A DNA stretch of 64,000 nucleotides from Candidatus Ribeiella danica (lineage in GTDB: Bacteria; Chloroflexota; Chloroflexia; Chloroflexales; Roseiflexaceae): assembly GCA_016717335.1 (NCBI GenBank), contig JADKFS010000016.1:124001-188000 (forward strand). Reading direction: 5' to 3'. The notes under the pieces are model-generated. The model had not been told where the DNA came from. It did not search any database and saw only the letters and a program-made list of their open reading frames with translations. Position 1 is the first letter of the stretch; every line of letters starts with the position of its first letter. Both the position numbers and the translations under genes were made by a program. Positions 15,950 to 25,089 of the stretch are shown one piece after another.

Positions 15950-17194
15950 ATGCAAGCAGATATCCTGGTGATCGGCGCGGGCGCGGCAGGGCTGGCGGCC
16001 GCGCGTGCCCTGAGCGACGCGGGCCGGCGGGTGGTCGTGCTCGAGGCGCGCGGCCGGATCGGCGGGCGCGTCTGGACCGACCGCTCGTTCGGGCCGGTGC
16101 CGGTCGAGCGCGGCGCCGAGTTCATCCACGGCGCGCGGGCCGAGAGCTGGCCGCTGATCCGGCGCGCCGGCCTGCAGGCCGAGCCGGTCGAGCGCTGGTC
16201 GGGCCGGCGGGTCGTGCTGAGCCCGGGGCGGCTGGTCGGCCCCTGGCTGCTGCGCGTGCGGCCCGACCTGCGGCGGGTCTTCACGATCGAGCAGCAGCTG
16301 GCGGCCTACGCCGGGCCCGAGCGCTCGCTGGCCGAGTGGCTGGCGGAGCGCGGCTACAGCCCGCTCGCCGCGCACATCGCCGACCTGCGGATCGCGCACG
16401 CCTACTGCGCCACCCCCACGACGATCAGCGTGGCCGAGCTGGCCGCCGAGCTGCGCGCGGCCGACCGCGGGCCGGGCGACTATCGAATCCTCGGCGGCTA
16501 CGACCGGGCGATCGAGTGCCTCGCGCAGGGGCTCGACGTCCGGCTGGACACGGCGGTGACGGAGATCCGATGGGATGAGAGCGGCGCCGAGCTGAGCGTC
16601 GGCCCGGCGTCCCAGCGGCTCCAGGCGCGCCACGTGGTCGTCACGCTGCCGCTGGCGCTGCTGCAGGCCGAGGCGGTGCACTTCGACCCGCCGCTGCCCG
16701 AGCCGAAGCGCCGGGCGATCGTGGCGCTGGCGATGGCGCCGGCCATGAAGCTGCTGCTGCGCTTCGCGGAGCCGTTCTGGCACCCGCAGATGACCTTCCT
16801 GAGCGCCCACGACCCCGTGCCGGTCTGGTGGACGATCCGGCGCGGCGCGGCGCTGCTGACCGGCTTCGTGACCGGGCCGCGCGCGGCGCGCCTGGCGGCG
16901 GCCGGACCCGGCGGCGCGATCGAGCAGGGCCTGGCCGAGCTGAGCGCCGTATTCGGCGACGCGCCGCGCCGGCTGCTCGTGGACGCGCGGGTGGTCGACT
17001 GGGGCGCCGACGAGTGGGCGCGCGGCGGCTACAGCTCGGTGCCGCCGGGGGCGCACGGCCAGCGCCGCGTGCTGGCTGAGCCGGCCGGCGCGCTGCACTT
17101 CGCCGGCGAGGCGACCGTGTTCGCCAGCAACCCGGCGACCGTGCACGGCGCGCTGCACAGCGGCGAGCGCGCCGCCCGCGAGATCCTGGGGTAG
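15950..17194 (+). CDS. Flavin-containing amine oxidase family protein
   Basis: FAD-dependent oxidoreductase of 414 residues. The dinucleotide-binding motif is at the very start (ILVIGAGAAGLAAARAL, then VVVLEARGRIGGRV), followed by ERGAEFIHG. The C-terminal block LHFAGEATVFASNPATVHGAL is the usual second flavin contact of monoamine oxidases and polyamine oxidases. GTG at 15944 could be used instead of the ATG. Substrate cannot be assigned; spermine oxidase-like, tryptophan oxidase-like or desaturase-related activity are all possible. Confidence 0.85.
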   Translation: MQADILVIGAGAAGLAAARALSDAGRRVVVLEARGRIGGRVWTDRSFGPVPVERGAEFIHGARAESWPLIRRAGLQAEPVERWSGRRVVLSPGRLVGPWLLRVRPDLRRVFTIEQQLAAYAGPERSLAEWLAERGYSPLAAHIADLRIAHAYCATPTTISVAELAAELRAADRGPGDYRILGGYDRAIECLAQGLDVRLDTAVTEIRWDESGAELSVGPASQRLQARHVVVTLPLALLQAEAVHFDPPLPEPKRRAIVALAMAPAMKLLLRFAEPFWHPQMTFLSAHDPVPVWWTIRRGAALLTGFVTGPRAARLAAAGPGGAIEQGLAELSAVFGDAPRRLLVDARVVDWGADEWARGGYSSVPPGAHGQRRVLAEPAGALHFAGEATVFASNPATVHGALHSGERAAREILG

Positions 17195-17220
17195 CTCGCG
17201 CGCCCTGGATCGCCGCCAGC

Positions 17221-17362
17221 CCTCACCCCCCTACCCCCTCTCCCGTGGCGACGGGAGAGGGGGGCAATATGGCTGTGTCGTGCGGCCGCGGAGCAGCCGC
17301 ACGACACAGCCAAAACATAACCCCGCCCCTGGCAGGGGCGGGAGCAAGGGGGTGGGGTCATC
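17221..17362. repeat. Tripartite GC-rich palindromic element, full copy
   Basis: Left module CCTACCCCCTCTCCC...GGGAGAGGGGGG, a central perfect 17-bp inverted repeat (TGGCTGTGTCGTGCGGC at 17270-17286, complement at 17296-17312), and right module CCCCGCCCCTGGCAGGGGCG ending GGGGTGGGGTCATC. It lies between two same-strand genes. Confidence 0.8.
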
Positions 17363-17422
17363 AGACATATCGCCATACAATAACTCACAGATCAGCGCAG
17401 AGAGGAGACAGAGGAGCAACAC

Positions 17423-18343
17423 ATGGAGCTAGCGATCTTTATCGAGGGCCAGGTCGGGCTCAGCTGGCAGCGCTGGCAGCGCATCGCGCGGGCGACCGAA
17501 GACCTGGGGTACGCCGGGCTGTATCGCTCGGACCACCTCACGCCGCCGCAGCCGCCCGACATGGACGCGCTGGACCTGTGGATCTCGCTGGCCTGGCTGG
17601 CCAGCCACACCAGCCGGATCGAGTTCGGCCCGCTGGTCGCGCCGGTCTCGATGCGCCACCCCAACATCATGGCGCGCCAGGCCAGCGCCGTCGACGACCT
17701 GTCGGGCGGGCGGCTCACGCTCGGCCTGGGGGCCGGCTGGCAGGAGCGCGAGCACACCAACAACGGCTTCGACCTGCTCGACCGGGCCGACCGGTTCGCC
17801 CGCTTCGAAGAGGCGATCGAGGTCACCGCGCGCCTGCTGCGCAGCGACACGCCGTCGACCTACCAGGGCCGCTTCTTCCAGCTGCGCGACGCCATCCTGC
17901 TGCCCCGGCCGCGGCGCCCGGCCGGCCCGCCGATCCTGGTCGGCGGCAACGGCATGACCCGCACGCTGGCGCTGGCGGCCAGGTTCGCGGACGAGTGGAA
18001 CGCGCACAACATCACGCGCGAGCGCTTCGCCGCGCTCAACCAGCGCCTCGACGAGCTGCTTGCCGAGCAGGGGCGGGCGCCGCGCGACGTGCGCCGCTCG
18101 CTGATGACCGGCATCCTGCTGGGCCGCGACGACGCCGACATCGCGCGGCAGGCCGCGGCGGCGGGCGCCAGCGTGGACATGCTGCGCGACAAGGGCAACA
18201 TCGTCGGCACTGCGCCCGAGGTGGTCGAGCAGCTCGGGCAGCTGGCCGCGCTGGGCGTCCAGCGGGTCATGTGGCAGCGCTTCGAGCTGGAGGATCTCGA
18301 TCCGCTCGAGCGGATGGCGCAGTCGGTGCTGCGGCAGATCTGA
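17423..18343 (+). CDS. LLM-class (luciferase-like) F420-dependent oxidoreductase
   Basis: TIM-barrel oxidoreductase of 306 residues; ATG after GAGGAG. Family features: WQRIARATEDLGYAGLYRSD, IEFGPLVAPVSMRHPNI, LSGGRLTLGLGAGWQERE, and ILVGGNGMTRTLALAARFADEWN. This pattern fits the F420-dependent branch common in actinobacteria and Chloroflexota rather than bacterial luciferase. Substrate unknown; monocistronic between repeat-rich spacers. Confidence 0.88.
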   Translation: MELAIFIEGQVGLSWQRWQRIARATEDLGYAGLYRSDHLTPPQPPDMDALDLWISLAWLASHTSRIEFGPLVAPVSMRHPNIMARQASAVDDLSGGRLTLGLGAGWQEREHTNNGFDLLDRADRFARFEEAIEVTARLLRSDTPSTYQGRFFQLRDAILLPRPRRPAGPPILVGGNGMTRTLALAARFADEWNAHNITRERFAALNQRLDELLAEQGRAPRDVRRSLMTGILLGRDDADIARQAAAAGASVDMLRDKGNIVGTAPEVVEQLGQLAALGVQRVMWQRFELEDLDPLERMAQSVLRQI

Positions 18344-18817
18344 GGAGATTCTTTTCTTCCGGGGCACTGCGCCCCCGGCCCCCCCGCCTGAGTCGGTTTC
18401 GGCTGCGATCCTTTTTCCGGGGCGCTGCGCCCCCGGCCCCCCTCCGGCAAGTGGTGCCATCTCGGCTTCAATCCCAGTGGCACATGCCCAGTACCCTTCC
18501 TTGCGCGTGGGTTGCATTCCGCCGTGCATGGATTCAGCCAGGCATGGCCGCCAAGCATCGCAACAGAGACGGGATTATTTTGGGGTCCAGGGGCGCAAGC
18601 CCCGGCCGGGGGACGGCGGGGGTGGGCCGCCACCTTCGCCCGCGGGGGTGCGGGGGGCGCGCAGCCCCCCCGCAAGCAGTGTGGGCAGCAACACACCCGC
18701 GGGGCGGGGGGGGCGCGCAGCCCCCGCAAGACGTGAGAAGACGAAACATGGAGGCGCCAGCCTTCTGGTATAATCCGGGCCTGTCGTACCAATTAGCAGA
18801 TCAGCACCTCTGGCTCA
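18344..18817. other. Repeat-rich GC intergenic region
   Basis: No credible gene. Two copies of TTTTCCGGGGC-CTGCGCCCCC (about 18352-18383 and 18411-18442) are followed by a run of interlocking G-rich and C-rich palindromes (for example GGGGGGCGCGCAGCCCCC near 18654 and 18706). Short open frames here are artefacts of the repeats. The promoter of the next gene lies at the right end. Confidence 0.6.
18766..18774 (+). promoter_or_regulatory. Extended -10 promoter for the M14 lipoprotein gene
   Basis: TGGTATAAT, a perfect -10 with the upstream TG, 44 bases ahead of the ATG at 18818. No consensus -35. Confidence 0.5.
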
Positions 18818-20158
18818 ATGCTCAACCATAGAATAGTCAGATCGCTCGCGCCGCTGACCCTGGCCCTGATGCTGGCGGCGTGCCCGCCGGCCCGGCCGGG
18901 CTACGCCGCGCCGGGCGTGACCGAGCTGACGCTCGGCCGCTCGGGCGCCGGCCGGCCGATCGCCGCCGTGAAGATCGGCGACGGCCCGCTCAAGCTCGCG
19001 CTGATCGGCGACACGCACGGCGGGCCGGAGGCGAACACATTCGAGCTGGCCAGCCGGCTGGCCGACCACTTCCGCGCCAACCCCGGCGAAGTCCCGCCGT
19101 CGCTGCGCCTGTACGTGATCCCCACGCTCAACCCCGACGGGCTGGCGCTCGGCACGCGCTTCAACGCCAGCGGGGTCGACCTCAACCGCAATATGGACAC
19201 CAACCTCGACGCCTGCCCCGAGAACGACTGGGGCGTCCATGTCCAGGGCGCTGGCGGGATCGAGTCGGACACCGGCGGTCCCTACGTCGAGTCGGAGCCG
19301 GAGAGCCGGCTGATCCGCGACTTCCTGCTCGACGCGTCCGGCGTGATCTTCTACCACTCCGACGGCGGCGACGTCTTCCCGGCCTTCTGCGAGCACGCGC
19401 CCTCGATCGCGCTGGCGCAGAGCTACGCGGCGGCGACCGGCTACCGCTACGACCGCTACTGGGGCAAGTACAATATCACCGGCGGCATGCACGACTGGGC
19501 CGGCAGCATGGGCATCGCGGCGATCACGCCCGAGCTGTTCAACGGCGTCGAGCCGGACTTCGAGCAGAACCTGGCCGGCGTGCGGGCCGTGCTGCGCCAG
19601 GCCGAGCTGCTGCTGCCGCCGCCGACCGACCGCGAGGAGTCCGGCGTCGCGGTGCCGGCGCTGATCTGGCGCTACTGGAAAGCCCACGGCGGCGCCGGCC
19701 GCTTCGGCCCTCCGCTGGCCCCGCCCGAGCGGGCGGGAGCGCTGACCCGCCAGGTGTTCGAGCGGGCCGTGCTGGAGCTGCACCCCGACCAGGCCGACAC
19801 GCCCTACCTGGTCCAGCCGGCGGCGCTCGGGCGCGCGGCCGCGGCCGGGCGCGAGTTCCCGCCCGCCGACAACACCGGGGCGGGTGCGCGCTACTTCCCC
19901 GAGACGAGCCACACCATCCGCGAGGCGTTCGCGGCCTACTGGGAGCAGTTCGACGGCATGCTGGTGCTGGGGCTGCCGATCTCCGAGGAGCTTGACGCCA
20001 GCGCGGCCGACGGGCGGCGGCGCGCCATGCAGTACTTCGAGCGCGCCGTGCTGGCCTACTACCCCGAGGACGGCAGCGTGCGGCTCGAGCCACTCGGCTG
20101 GGCCGCGCTGGTGCGGTCGCGCCTGCAGTCCACCCCGGCGACCCAGCAGATCCGCTAG
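18818..20158 (+). CDS. M14-family zinc carboxypeptidase-like lipoprotein
   Basis: Exported protein of 446 residues with signal peptide and lipobox (LMLAAC near residue 22). The peptidase domain (about 40-255) has DTHGGPEAN (zinc His and Glu), NPDGLAL, DLNRN (substrate-binding Asn-Arg), FYHSDG (third zinc ligand) and TPELF (general base Glu), so the M14 site is complete. The C-terminal part has two repeats of the form W..hGG..FG.P and FERA-LE.HP (FGPPLAPPE..., LGLPISEEL..., QYFERAVLAYYPEDG), a module frequent in exported Chloroflexota proteins. Likely cleaves peptides or peptidoglycan stems at the cell surface. Confidence 0.8.
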   Translation: MLNHRIVRSLAPLTLALMLAACPPARPGYAAPGVTELTLGRSGAGRPIAAVKIGDGPLKLALIGDTHGGPEANTFELASRLADHFRANPGEVPPSLRLYVIPTLNPDGLALGTRFNASGVDLNRNMDTNLDACPENDWGVHVQGAGGIESDTGGPYVESEPESRLIRDFLLDASGVIFYHSDGGDVFPAFCEHAPSIALAQSYAAATGYRYDRYWGKYNITGGMHDWAGSMGIAAITPELFNGVEPDFEQNLAGVRAVLRQAELLLPPPTDREESGVAVPALIWRYWKAHGGAGRFGPPLAPPERAGALTRQVFERAVLELHPDQADTPYLVQPAALGRAAAAGREFPPADNTGAGARYFPETSHTIREAFAAYWEQFDGMLVLGLPISEELDASAADGRRRAMQYFERAVLAYYPEDGSVRLEPLGWAALVRSRLQSTPATQQIR

Positions 20159-20320
20159 CGTGCGCAGGCAGCTTCCCCCGTTCCCCGCCTGGCGTGGTCG
20201 GTTTTCCACTTATAGCGCAGCGATGCGCCCGATCACCCGATCCCCTGCCCGCGCCCCTGCCAAGGGCGGGGAGTGAATATTGGCGCGGGCTGCGCGCCCA
20301 AGCCGGAATTCTGCCCGTCG

Positions 20321-20329
20321 TGGTAGAAT
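20321..20329 (+). promoter_or_regulatory. Candidate extended -10 promoter
   Basis: TGGTAGAAT, 40 bases before the ATG at 20369. The spacer before it (20161-20290) also holds a partial right module of the tripartite repeat (GCCCCTGCCAAGGGCGGGG). Confidence 0.4.
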
Positions 20330-20368
20330 GTTCATCGAACAATCCCGCCTTGACGATGAGCGAGCTCG

Positions 20369-20800
20369 ATGAGCGAAGCGACCCGCTACCTGGTCCACGA
20401 GGTCCATAACTTCGGCGGCTTCTTCGCCGGCGACACGGTGACGCTGAGCGCGACACGCTACCGCGACGCCGCCGCGGCTGACGACGAGCAGACGATCACG
20501 ATCGACCAGCAGGCGCTGACGAACGTGCGCGATCGCCACACGATCTGCGCCGGCATGCTGATCGAGCTGACGATGGCGGGCGACCGGGTCGACCGCGCCG
20601 AGCTGCTTGGCGCGGCCACGCACGCCGAGCTGCGCGCGGCGCTCGGCGCCCCCGCACCTGCCGGCCCGCTCGACGGGCCGCAGATTCTGAGCTACCGCTG
20701 CCCGGCCTGCGAGCTGTGGGTCGCCGGCGCGCCCGAGGCCGGCCGCTGCCGACTGTGCCACGAGGTGCTGCCGGGGCCGGCTGCGCCCGCGGATGCCTAG
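20369..20800 (+). CDS. Small protein of unknown function with C-terminal zinc ribbon
   Basis: 143 residues, cytosolic. Residues about 1-70 are a compact domain of predicted beta character (YLVHEVHNFGGFFAGDTVTL); the C-terminus holds YRCPACELWVAG and CRLCHEVLP, a CxxC...CxxC pair that could bind one zinc. I do not recognise the family. The ATG at 20369 has a weak upstream GAGCTCG. The codon use matches the neighbours, and the frame is open through the whole conserved-looking region, so I consider it real. Confidence 0.6.
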   Translation: MSEATRYLVHEVHNFGGFFAGDTVTLSATRYRDAAAADDEQTITIDQQALTNVRDRHTICAGMLIELTMAGDRVDRAELLGAATHAELRAALGAPAPAGPLDGPQILSYRCPACELWVAGAPEAGRCRLCHEVLPGPAAPADA

Positions 20801-21379
20801 TACAGCGTGGTAGAACTACCTGCTGGGTTGCAGCTGGCAGTTGGCAGTCGGCAGTAAGGGATGGCATCGTGATGCGGGACAGCACAGCGCGCCTACCTCT
20901 GTAAGCCCTGGCAGGGGCGGGGGGATGGGGGTGCGGTATTCGACAGCTTCGCAAGAAAAAGTCCACGCAAGCGGCAAAAACCATTGACATCCCGCTCTTC
21001 TTGAAGTATGATCTGAACCGCTACATCCGATCCGAAACACAGAAAGTATTGCTGATAGGCTAGCGACGGCGCACCGCGCCGCCGCAGTGTCGCCACGGTT
21101 CATTCGTTACCGTGGCCTCAGCAACCTTAGCGCGCTCGGACATCGCCAGGATAGCCACGGCCTCTACTCGCAAGCAGCACAGGTCAGCACTGCGAGGCCG
21201 CACGCTTCAGCCCGCCTGCTCCCAGGCCGGGGTCCACCTTCACAGAAATTCAGAACTTTGCTCGGGCACGGCGAAACGATCCACGCCGCAGCCGGCGTTG
21301 GGCGGTGGCGAGCGCTCGATATCATGCTGTGCCCGCAATGGATACGTTCACCTTTATCAAAGAAGAGGAGCGACCAACG
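20801..21379. other. Long leader/intergenic region before the subtilase gene
   Basis: No gene. Left end: CTGGCAGTTGGCAGTCGGCA units of the GCAGT repeat family (about 20834) and a partial right module of the tripartite element (20905-20935). The promoter at 20984-21012 would give a leader of about 360 bases. The leader contains a perfect 8-bp hairpin (GCCACGGT at 21092-21099, ACCGTGGC at 21109-21116) and a GC-rich pairing region at 21064-21091. No known riboswitch class is recognised. Confidence 0.6.
20984..21012 (+). promoter_or_regulatory. Sigma-70 promoter upstream of the subtilase gene
   Basis: TTGACA and TATGAT with a 17-base spacer. The next start codon is some 370 bases downstream, implying a long structured leader or an unannotated small RNA. 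Confidence 0.7.
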
Positions 21380-24300
21380 ATGGCAAGACAACTCGGCCGA
21401 ATCACTTCGCTTCTGGCGCTGCTGGCGCTCACGCTGTCCCTGGTTGGGGTGGCGAGCGCGCAACCATCGGTAGGCCAGGCGCCGCGCACGAAGCTCCCAG
21501 CCGCGCGCCCGGTGATCGACCCGCGCCTGTCCCTGGTCAAGGGCCTGCGCGGCGGCCCGCTGGCGCAGCGCGCCGGCTCGGTCAACGTCATGATCGAGCT
21601 GGCCGACGCGCCCACGACCAAGGTGTACGCCGACGCGAAGGCGCATAGCTCGGTCGCATCGGCCACGTCCAGCGCGAAGCTCCAGCTGGCCAACATCCAG
21701 CGCGCGCAGAGCGCCGTCGCGAGCGCGCTGCGCGCCCCCGCGATCGGCGCCACGATCATCTTCCAGGTCCAGCGCGTCTTCAACGGGATCGCCGCCAAGG
21801 TCGACGCCGGCAAGATCGCGCAGGTCGCGCAGCTGCCGGGCGTCAAGTCGATCCGGCCGCTGGCGACGATGCGGCTCAGCAACGCCACCTCGGTGCCGCT
21901 GATCGGCGCGCCGCTGCTTTGGTCCAACGCCGGGCTGGGCCTGCCGGCCGGCAACGGCATCAAGATCGGCGTGATCGACACCGGGATCGACTACCTGCAC
22001 ACCGACTTTGGCGGCCCCGGCACGGCGGCCGCCTACAGCGGCAACGACCCGACCGTCATCAACGACGGCTACTTCCCCACCATCAAGGTTGCCGGCGGCT
22101 ATGACTTCGCCGGCGACAACTACGACGCCGACGATCCGACCAGCGCGCCGGAGCCCGACCCCGACCCGCTCGACTGCAACGGGCACGGCTCGCACGTGTC
22201 CGGCACGGCGGCCGGCTTCGGCGTGAACGCGAACGGCACGACCTACACCGGCCCCTGGAATAGCAGCACGCCGTTCAACACGCTGCGGATCGGCCCGGGC
22301 GTCGCCCCGCGCGCCACGCTGTACGCGCTCAAGGTCTTCGGCTGCGCCGGCACGACCAACGTGACCGACCAGGCGATCGAGTACGCGGTCGACCCGAACG
22401 GCGACGGCGACTTCTCCGACCACCTCGACGTGATCAACATGTCGCTGGGCGCTCAGTACGGCTCAGACGAGGACTCGTCGGCGGTCGCGTCCGACAACGC
22501 CGCGTCGATCGGCGTGATCGTGGTGACGTCGGCCGGCAACGAGGGCGACACCTACTACATCAGCGGGTCGCCCGGCTCGGCCGGGCGCGCGATCGCGGTC
22601 GCGTCGTCGGTCGACAGCACCGACGTGTTCGACGGCTTCCGGGTCAACAGCCCGCCCGCGATCGCCGGCATCAAGCCCGGCAGCGACAGCGTGAACTTCA
22701 ACTGGGCCGGCAAGCAGCCGGTGACCGGCGCGCTGGTCTATCCGCCGACGCAGCGCTCGGGCTGCCAGGCGTTCGACGCGGGCAACAAGGCGCTGCTGGC
22801 CGGCAAGATCGCGCTGCTCGACTGGACTAAGATCGGCGGGCAGAACGAGTGCGGCTCGGCCACGCGCGTGACGAACGCGGCCAACGCGGGCGCGATCGGG
22901 GTCATCCTGGTCTACAATGAGGTCAAGCTCGACATCTCGATCTCCGGCAGCTCGCGCATCCCCTCGATCATCACGCTGCAGTCGGTCGGCGCCGAGCTGA
23001 AGGCCAACCTAGCCGCGGGCGTGAGCGTCACGCTGAGCCCCGAGTACCACGGCACGGTCAAGGTCGTCGACAACACGGCCGTCGACACGCTGTCGGAGTT
23101 CAGCTCGCGCGGCCCGCGGCGCGGCGACTCGGCGCTCAAGCCCGACATCGCGGCGCCCGGCCAGTCGATCTTCTCGGTCGAGGCGCTGAGCGGCAACAAG
23201 GGCACCAGCCTGAACGGCACCTCCATGGCCGCGCCGCACGTCGCCGGCTCGATGGCGCTGCTGCGCCAGATCCACCCGACCTGGACAGTCGAGGAGCTGA
23301 AGGCGCTGGCGATGAACACCGCCAGCTCGCCGGTGCGCTCCGCCGCCGCGCCCGCCTCGACGGTCTACGGGCCGCAGCGGGTCGGCGCGGGCCGCATTAC
23401 GCTCGGCGACGCCGGGGCGGCCAGTGTGGTGGCCTACAACGCGACCGACGAGGGGCGCGTGAGCGTCTCGTTCGGCGCGATCGAGGTGATCGGCTCGACG
23501 ACGCTCTCCAAGACCATTCGCGTGGTCAATAAGGGCAGCGCCAGCGCGACCTACGCCGTCAGCTACGCGCCCTCCAGCGACACGCCCGGCGTCAGCTTCG
23601 CCGTCTCGCCCGGCTCGATCACCGTCGGCGCGGGCCAGGTCGGCAGCGTGACCGTGACCCTGACGGCCAACGCGGCAGCCATGACCCACACGCACGACCC
23701 GACCATCGCGGAGACCCAGACGGGCGCGCCGCGCCACTGGCTGAGCGAGGAGTCCGGCCGGGTGCTGCTGACGCCCAGCAGCGGGACGACCCTGCGCGTG
23801 CCTGTGTACGTCGCCGCCCGCGCCGCGTCGAACATGCTATCCACCAGGAGCTCGCTCAACCTGGGCACCTCGCCATCCGCGACCACCGCGATCACCCTGA
23901 CCGGCACCGGCGTCGGCAGCGCGGCGGCGCTGAGCAGCCCCTCGGCGGAGGACGAGGTCTCGCTCGTCACCGCGTTCGAGCTGCAGGCCACCAGCCCGAA
24001 CGAAACATCGAGCGGCGGGCTGGCGAACAACGCCGACCTGCGCTACATCGGCGTGTCGAGCGACGCGGCGGCGGCAAGTCCGTTCGCGGACGCGACGGTC
24101 GCGTTCGGCATCGCCACTCACGGGCGCTGGTCGTCGCCGAACGAGGTCGAGTTCGACATCTACATCGACACCGATCGCGACGGCAACGACGACTACGTCC
24201 TGTTCAACTGGAACCTGGGCGCCGCAACCGGCGGCGACGCGAACGACGTCTTCATCACCTACCTGCTCAACCTGAACGACCCGAACGCAAACCCGTCGCT

Positions 24301-24718
24301 GCAGTTCCTGAACGGGCTGGACTCACTCACGATCAACACGGTGCCATACAACACCAGCGTGATGATGATGCCGGTCGCGGCGGCGGATATGGGCCTGACC
24401 GCCGCCAGCCCGAGCTTCAACTACACCGTCGTCAGCTTCAGCCGCGATGCCAACGGGTCGGTCGACGTCAGCCCGACGCTGACCTACAACGCCGTCAAGA
24501 GCGGGGTCAACGTGAGCGACGGCGCCGAGGGCCTGCCGGCCTTCGTCGATCTGCCCGGCGAGCAGATCCCGGTCGCCTTCGACCAGGGGGCCTATAAGCT
24601 GCTCAAGTCGCAGGGCATCCTGCTGCTGCACCACAACAACGCGGCGCGGCAGGCCGAGGCGATCCCGATCGTCAGCGACTTCGGGAATAAGGTCTTCATG
24701 ACGCTGATCCGCCGGTAG
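21380..24718 (+). CDS. Secreted subtilisin-like serine protease (S8) with PA domain
   Basis: 1112 residues, ATG after AAGAGGAG. Signal peptide (LLALLALTLSLVGVASA), an inhibitor-type propeptide with VNVMIELADAP, then the S8 domain with Asp about 200 (GVIDTGIDYL), His about 269 (NGHGSHVSGTAAG) and Ser about 615 (LNGTSMAAPHVAGS). A protease-associated domain is inserted at about 440-555. The C-terminal 450 residues hold Fn3-like and other beta-rich segments (VSFAVSPGSITVGAGQVGSV) and a calcium-type DTDRDGNDDY. No membrane anchor or sortase motif, so it is probably released. Likely role: extracellular protein degradation. Confidence 0.92.
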   Translation: MARQLGRITSLLALLALTLSLVGVASAQPSVGQAPRTKLPAARPVIDPRLSLVKGLRGGPLAQRAGSVNVMIELADAPTTKVYADAKAHSSVASATSSAKLQLANIQRAQSAVASALRAPAIGATIIFQVQRVFNGIAAKVDAGKIAQVAQLPGVKSIRPLATMRLSNATSVPLIGAPLLWSNAGLGLPAGNGIKIGVIDTGIDYLHTDFGGPGTAAAYSGNDPTVINDGYFPTIKVAGGYDFAGDNYDADDPTSAPEPDPDPLDCNGHGSHVSGTAAGFGVNANGTTYTGPWNSSTPFNTLRIGPGVAPRATLYALKVFGCAGTTNVTDQAIEYAVDPNGDGDFSDHLDVINMSLGAQYGSDEDSSAVASDNAASIGVIVVTSAGNEGDTYYISGSPGSAGRAIAVASSVDSTDVFDGFRVNSPPAIAGIKPGSDSVNFNWAGKQPVTGALVYPPTQRSGCQAFDAGNKALLAGKIALLDWTKIGGQNECGSATRVTNAANAGAIGVILVYNEVKLDISISGSSRIPSIITLQSVGAELKANLAAGVSVTLSPEYHGTVKVVDNTAVDTLSEFSSRGPRRGDSALKPDIAAPGQSIFSVEALSGNKGTSLNGTSMAAPHVAGSMALLRQIHPTWTVEELKALAMNTASSPVRSAAAPASTVYGPQRVGAGRITLGDAGAASVVAYNATDEGRVSVSFGAIEVIGSTTLSKTIRVVNKGSASATYAVSYAPSSDTPGVSFAVSPGSITVGAGQVGSVTVTLTANAAAMTHTHDPTIAETQTGAPRHWLSEESGRVLLTPSSGTTLRVPVYVAARAASNMLSTRSSLNLGTSPSATTAITLTGTGVGSAAALSSPSAEDEVSLVTAFELQATSPNETSSGGLANNADLRYIGVSSDAAAASPFADATVAFGIATHGRWSSPNEVEFDIYIDTDRDGNDDYVLFNWNLGAATGGDANDVFITYLLNLNDPNANPSLQFLNGLDSLTINTVPYNTSVMMMPVAAADMGLTAASPSFNYTVVSFSRDANGSVDVSPTLTYNAVKSGVNVSDGAEGLPAFVDLPGEQIPVAFDQGAYKLLKSQGILLLHHNNAARQAEAIPIVSDFGNKVFMTLIRR

Positions 24719-25089
24719 CAGCACGCCAGTCTATCGATTGCTGGAGCGCTGCCCTCTCCCCCCTGCCCCCCTCTCCCATTTCGGGAGAGGGGGGTTATTC
24801 TTTCGGCATCGGCGGGCGCTCGCTGCGCTCGCTGCACGAGCGCACGCCGATGCCGAGAGTCTGGCCCCCGCCCCTGGCGGGGGCGGGAGCAAGCTGGATC
24901 CACCCGGCGCAAAACTACGTATAATACACCGAGAGCCGGACGCTCCGATCTACACGGCTGGAGCTTCCGCAGCCGCTCAGACTCTCAACGACGAACCAAT
25001 CAGAGCACTGTGCGCCGGCGCGCCCACTGGCACGACGTTTGCCCAAGCGTCGTGGTTGGGCGAATCTGCGCCGCGATCGAAGGAGAACC
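24719..25089. repeat. Tripartite element (24751-24898) and leader of the glycosyltransferase gene
   Basis: Left module CCCTCTCCCCCCTGCCCCCC with GGGAGAGGGGGG; centre 24803-24856, a stem of TCGGCATCGGCG and CGCCGATGCCGA continuing into GCGCTCG/CGAGCGC with one mismatch; right module CCCCGCCCCTGGCGGGGGCG. TATAAT at 24920-24925 is a candidate -10 for the next gene, leaving a leader of about 160 bases. Confidence 0.7.

Noticed and set aside
18477..18773. Short open frames across the 18.4-18.8 kb spacer
   Set aside because: Composition follows the G-rich/C-rich palindromes, with Pro/Arg/Gly runs and no motif or ribosome-binding site.
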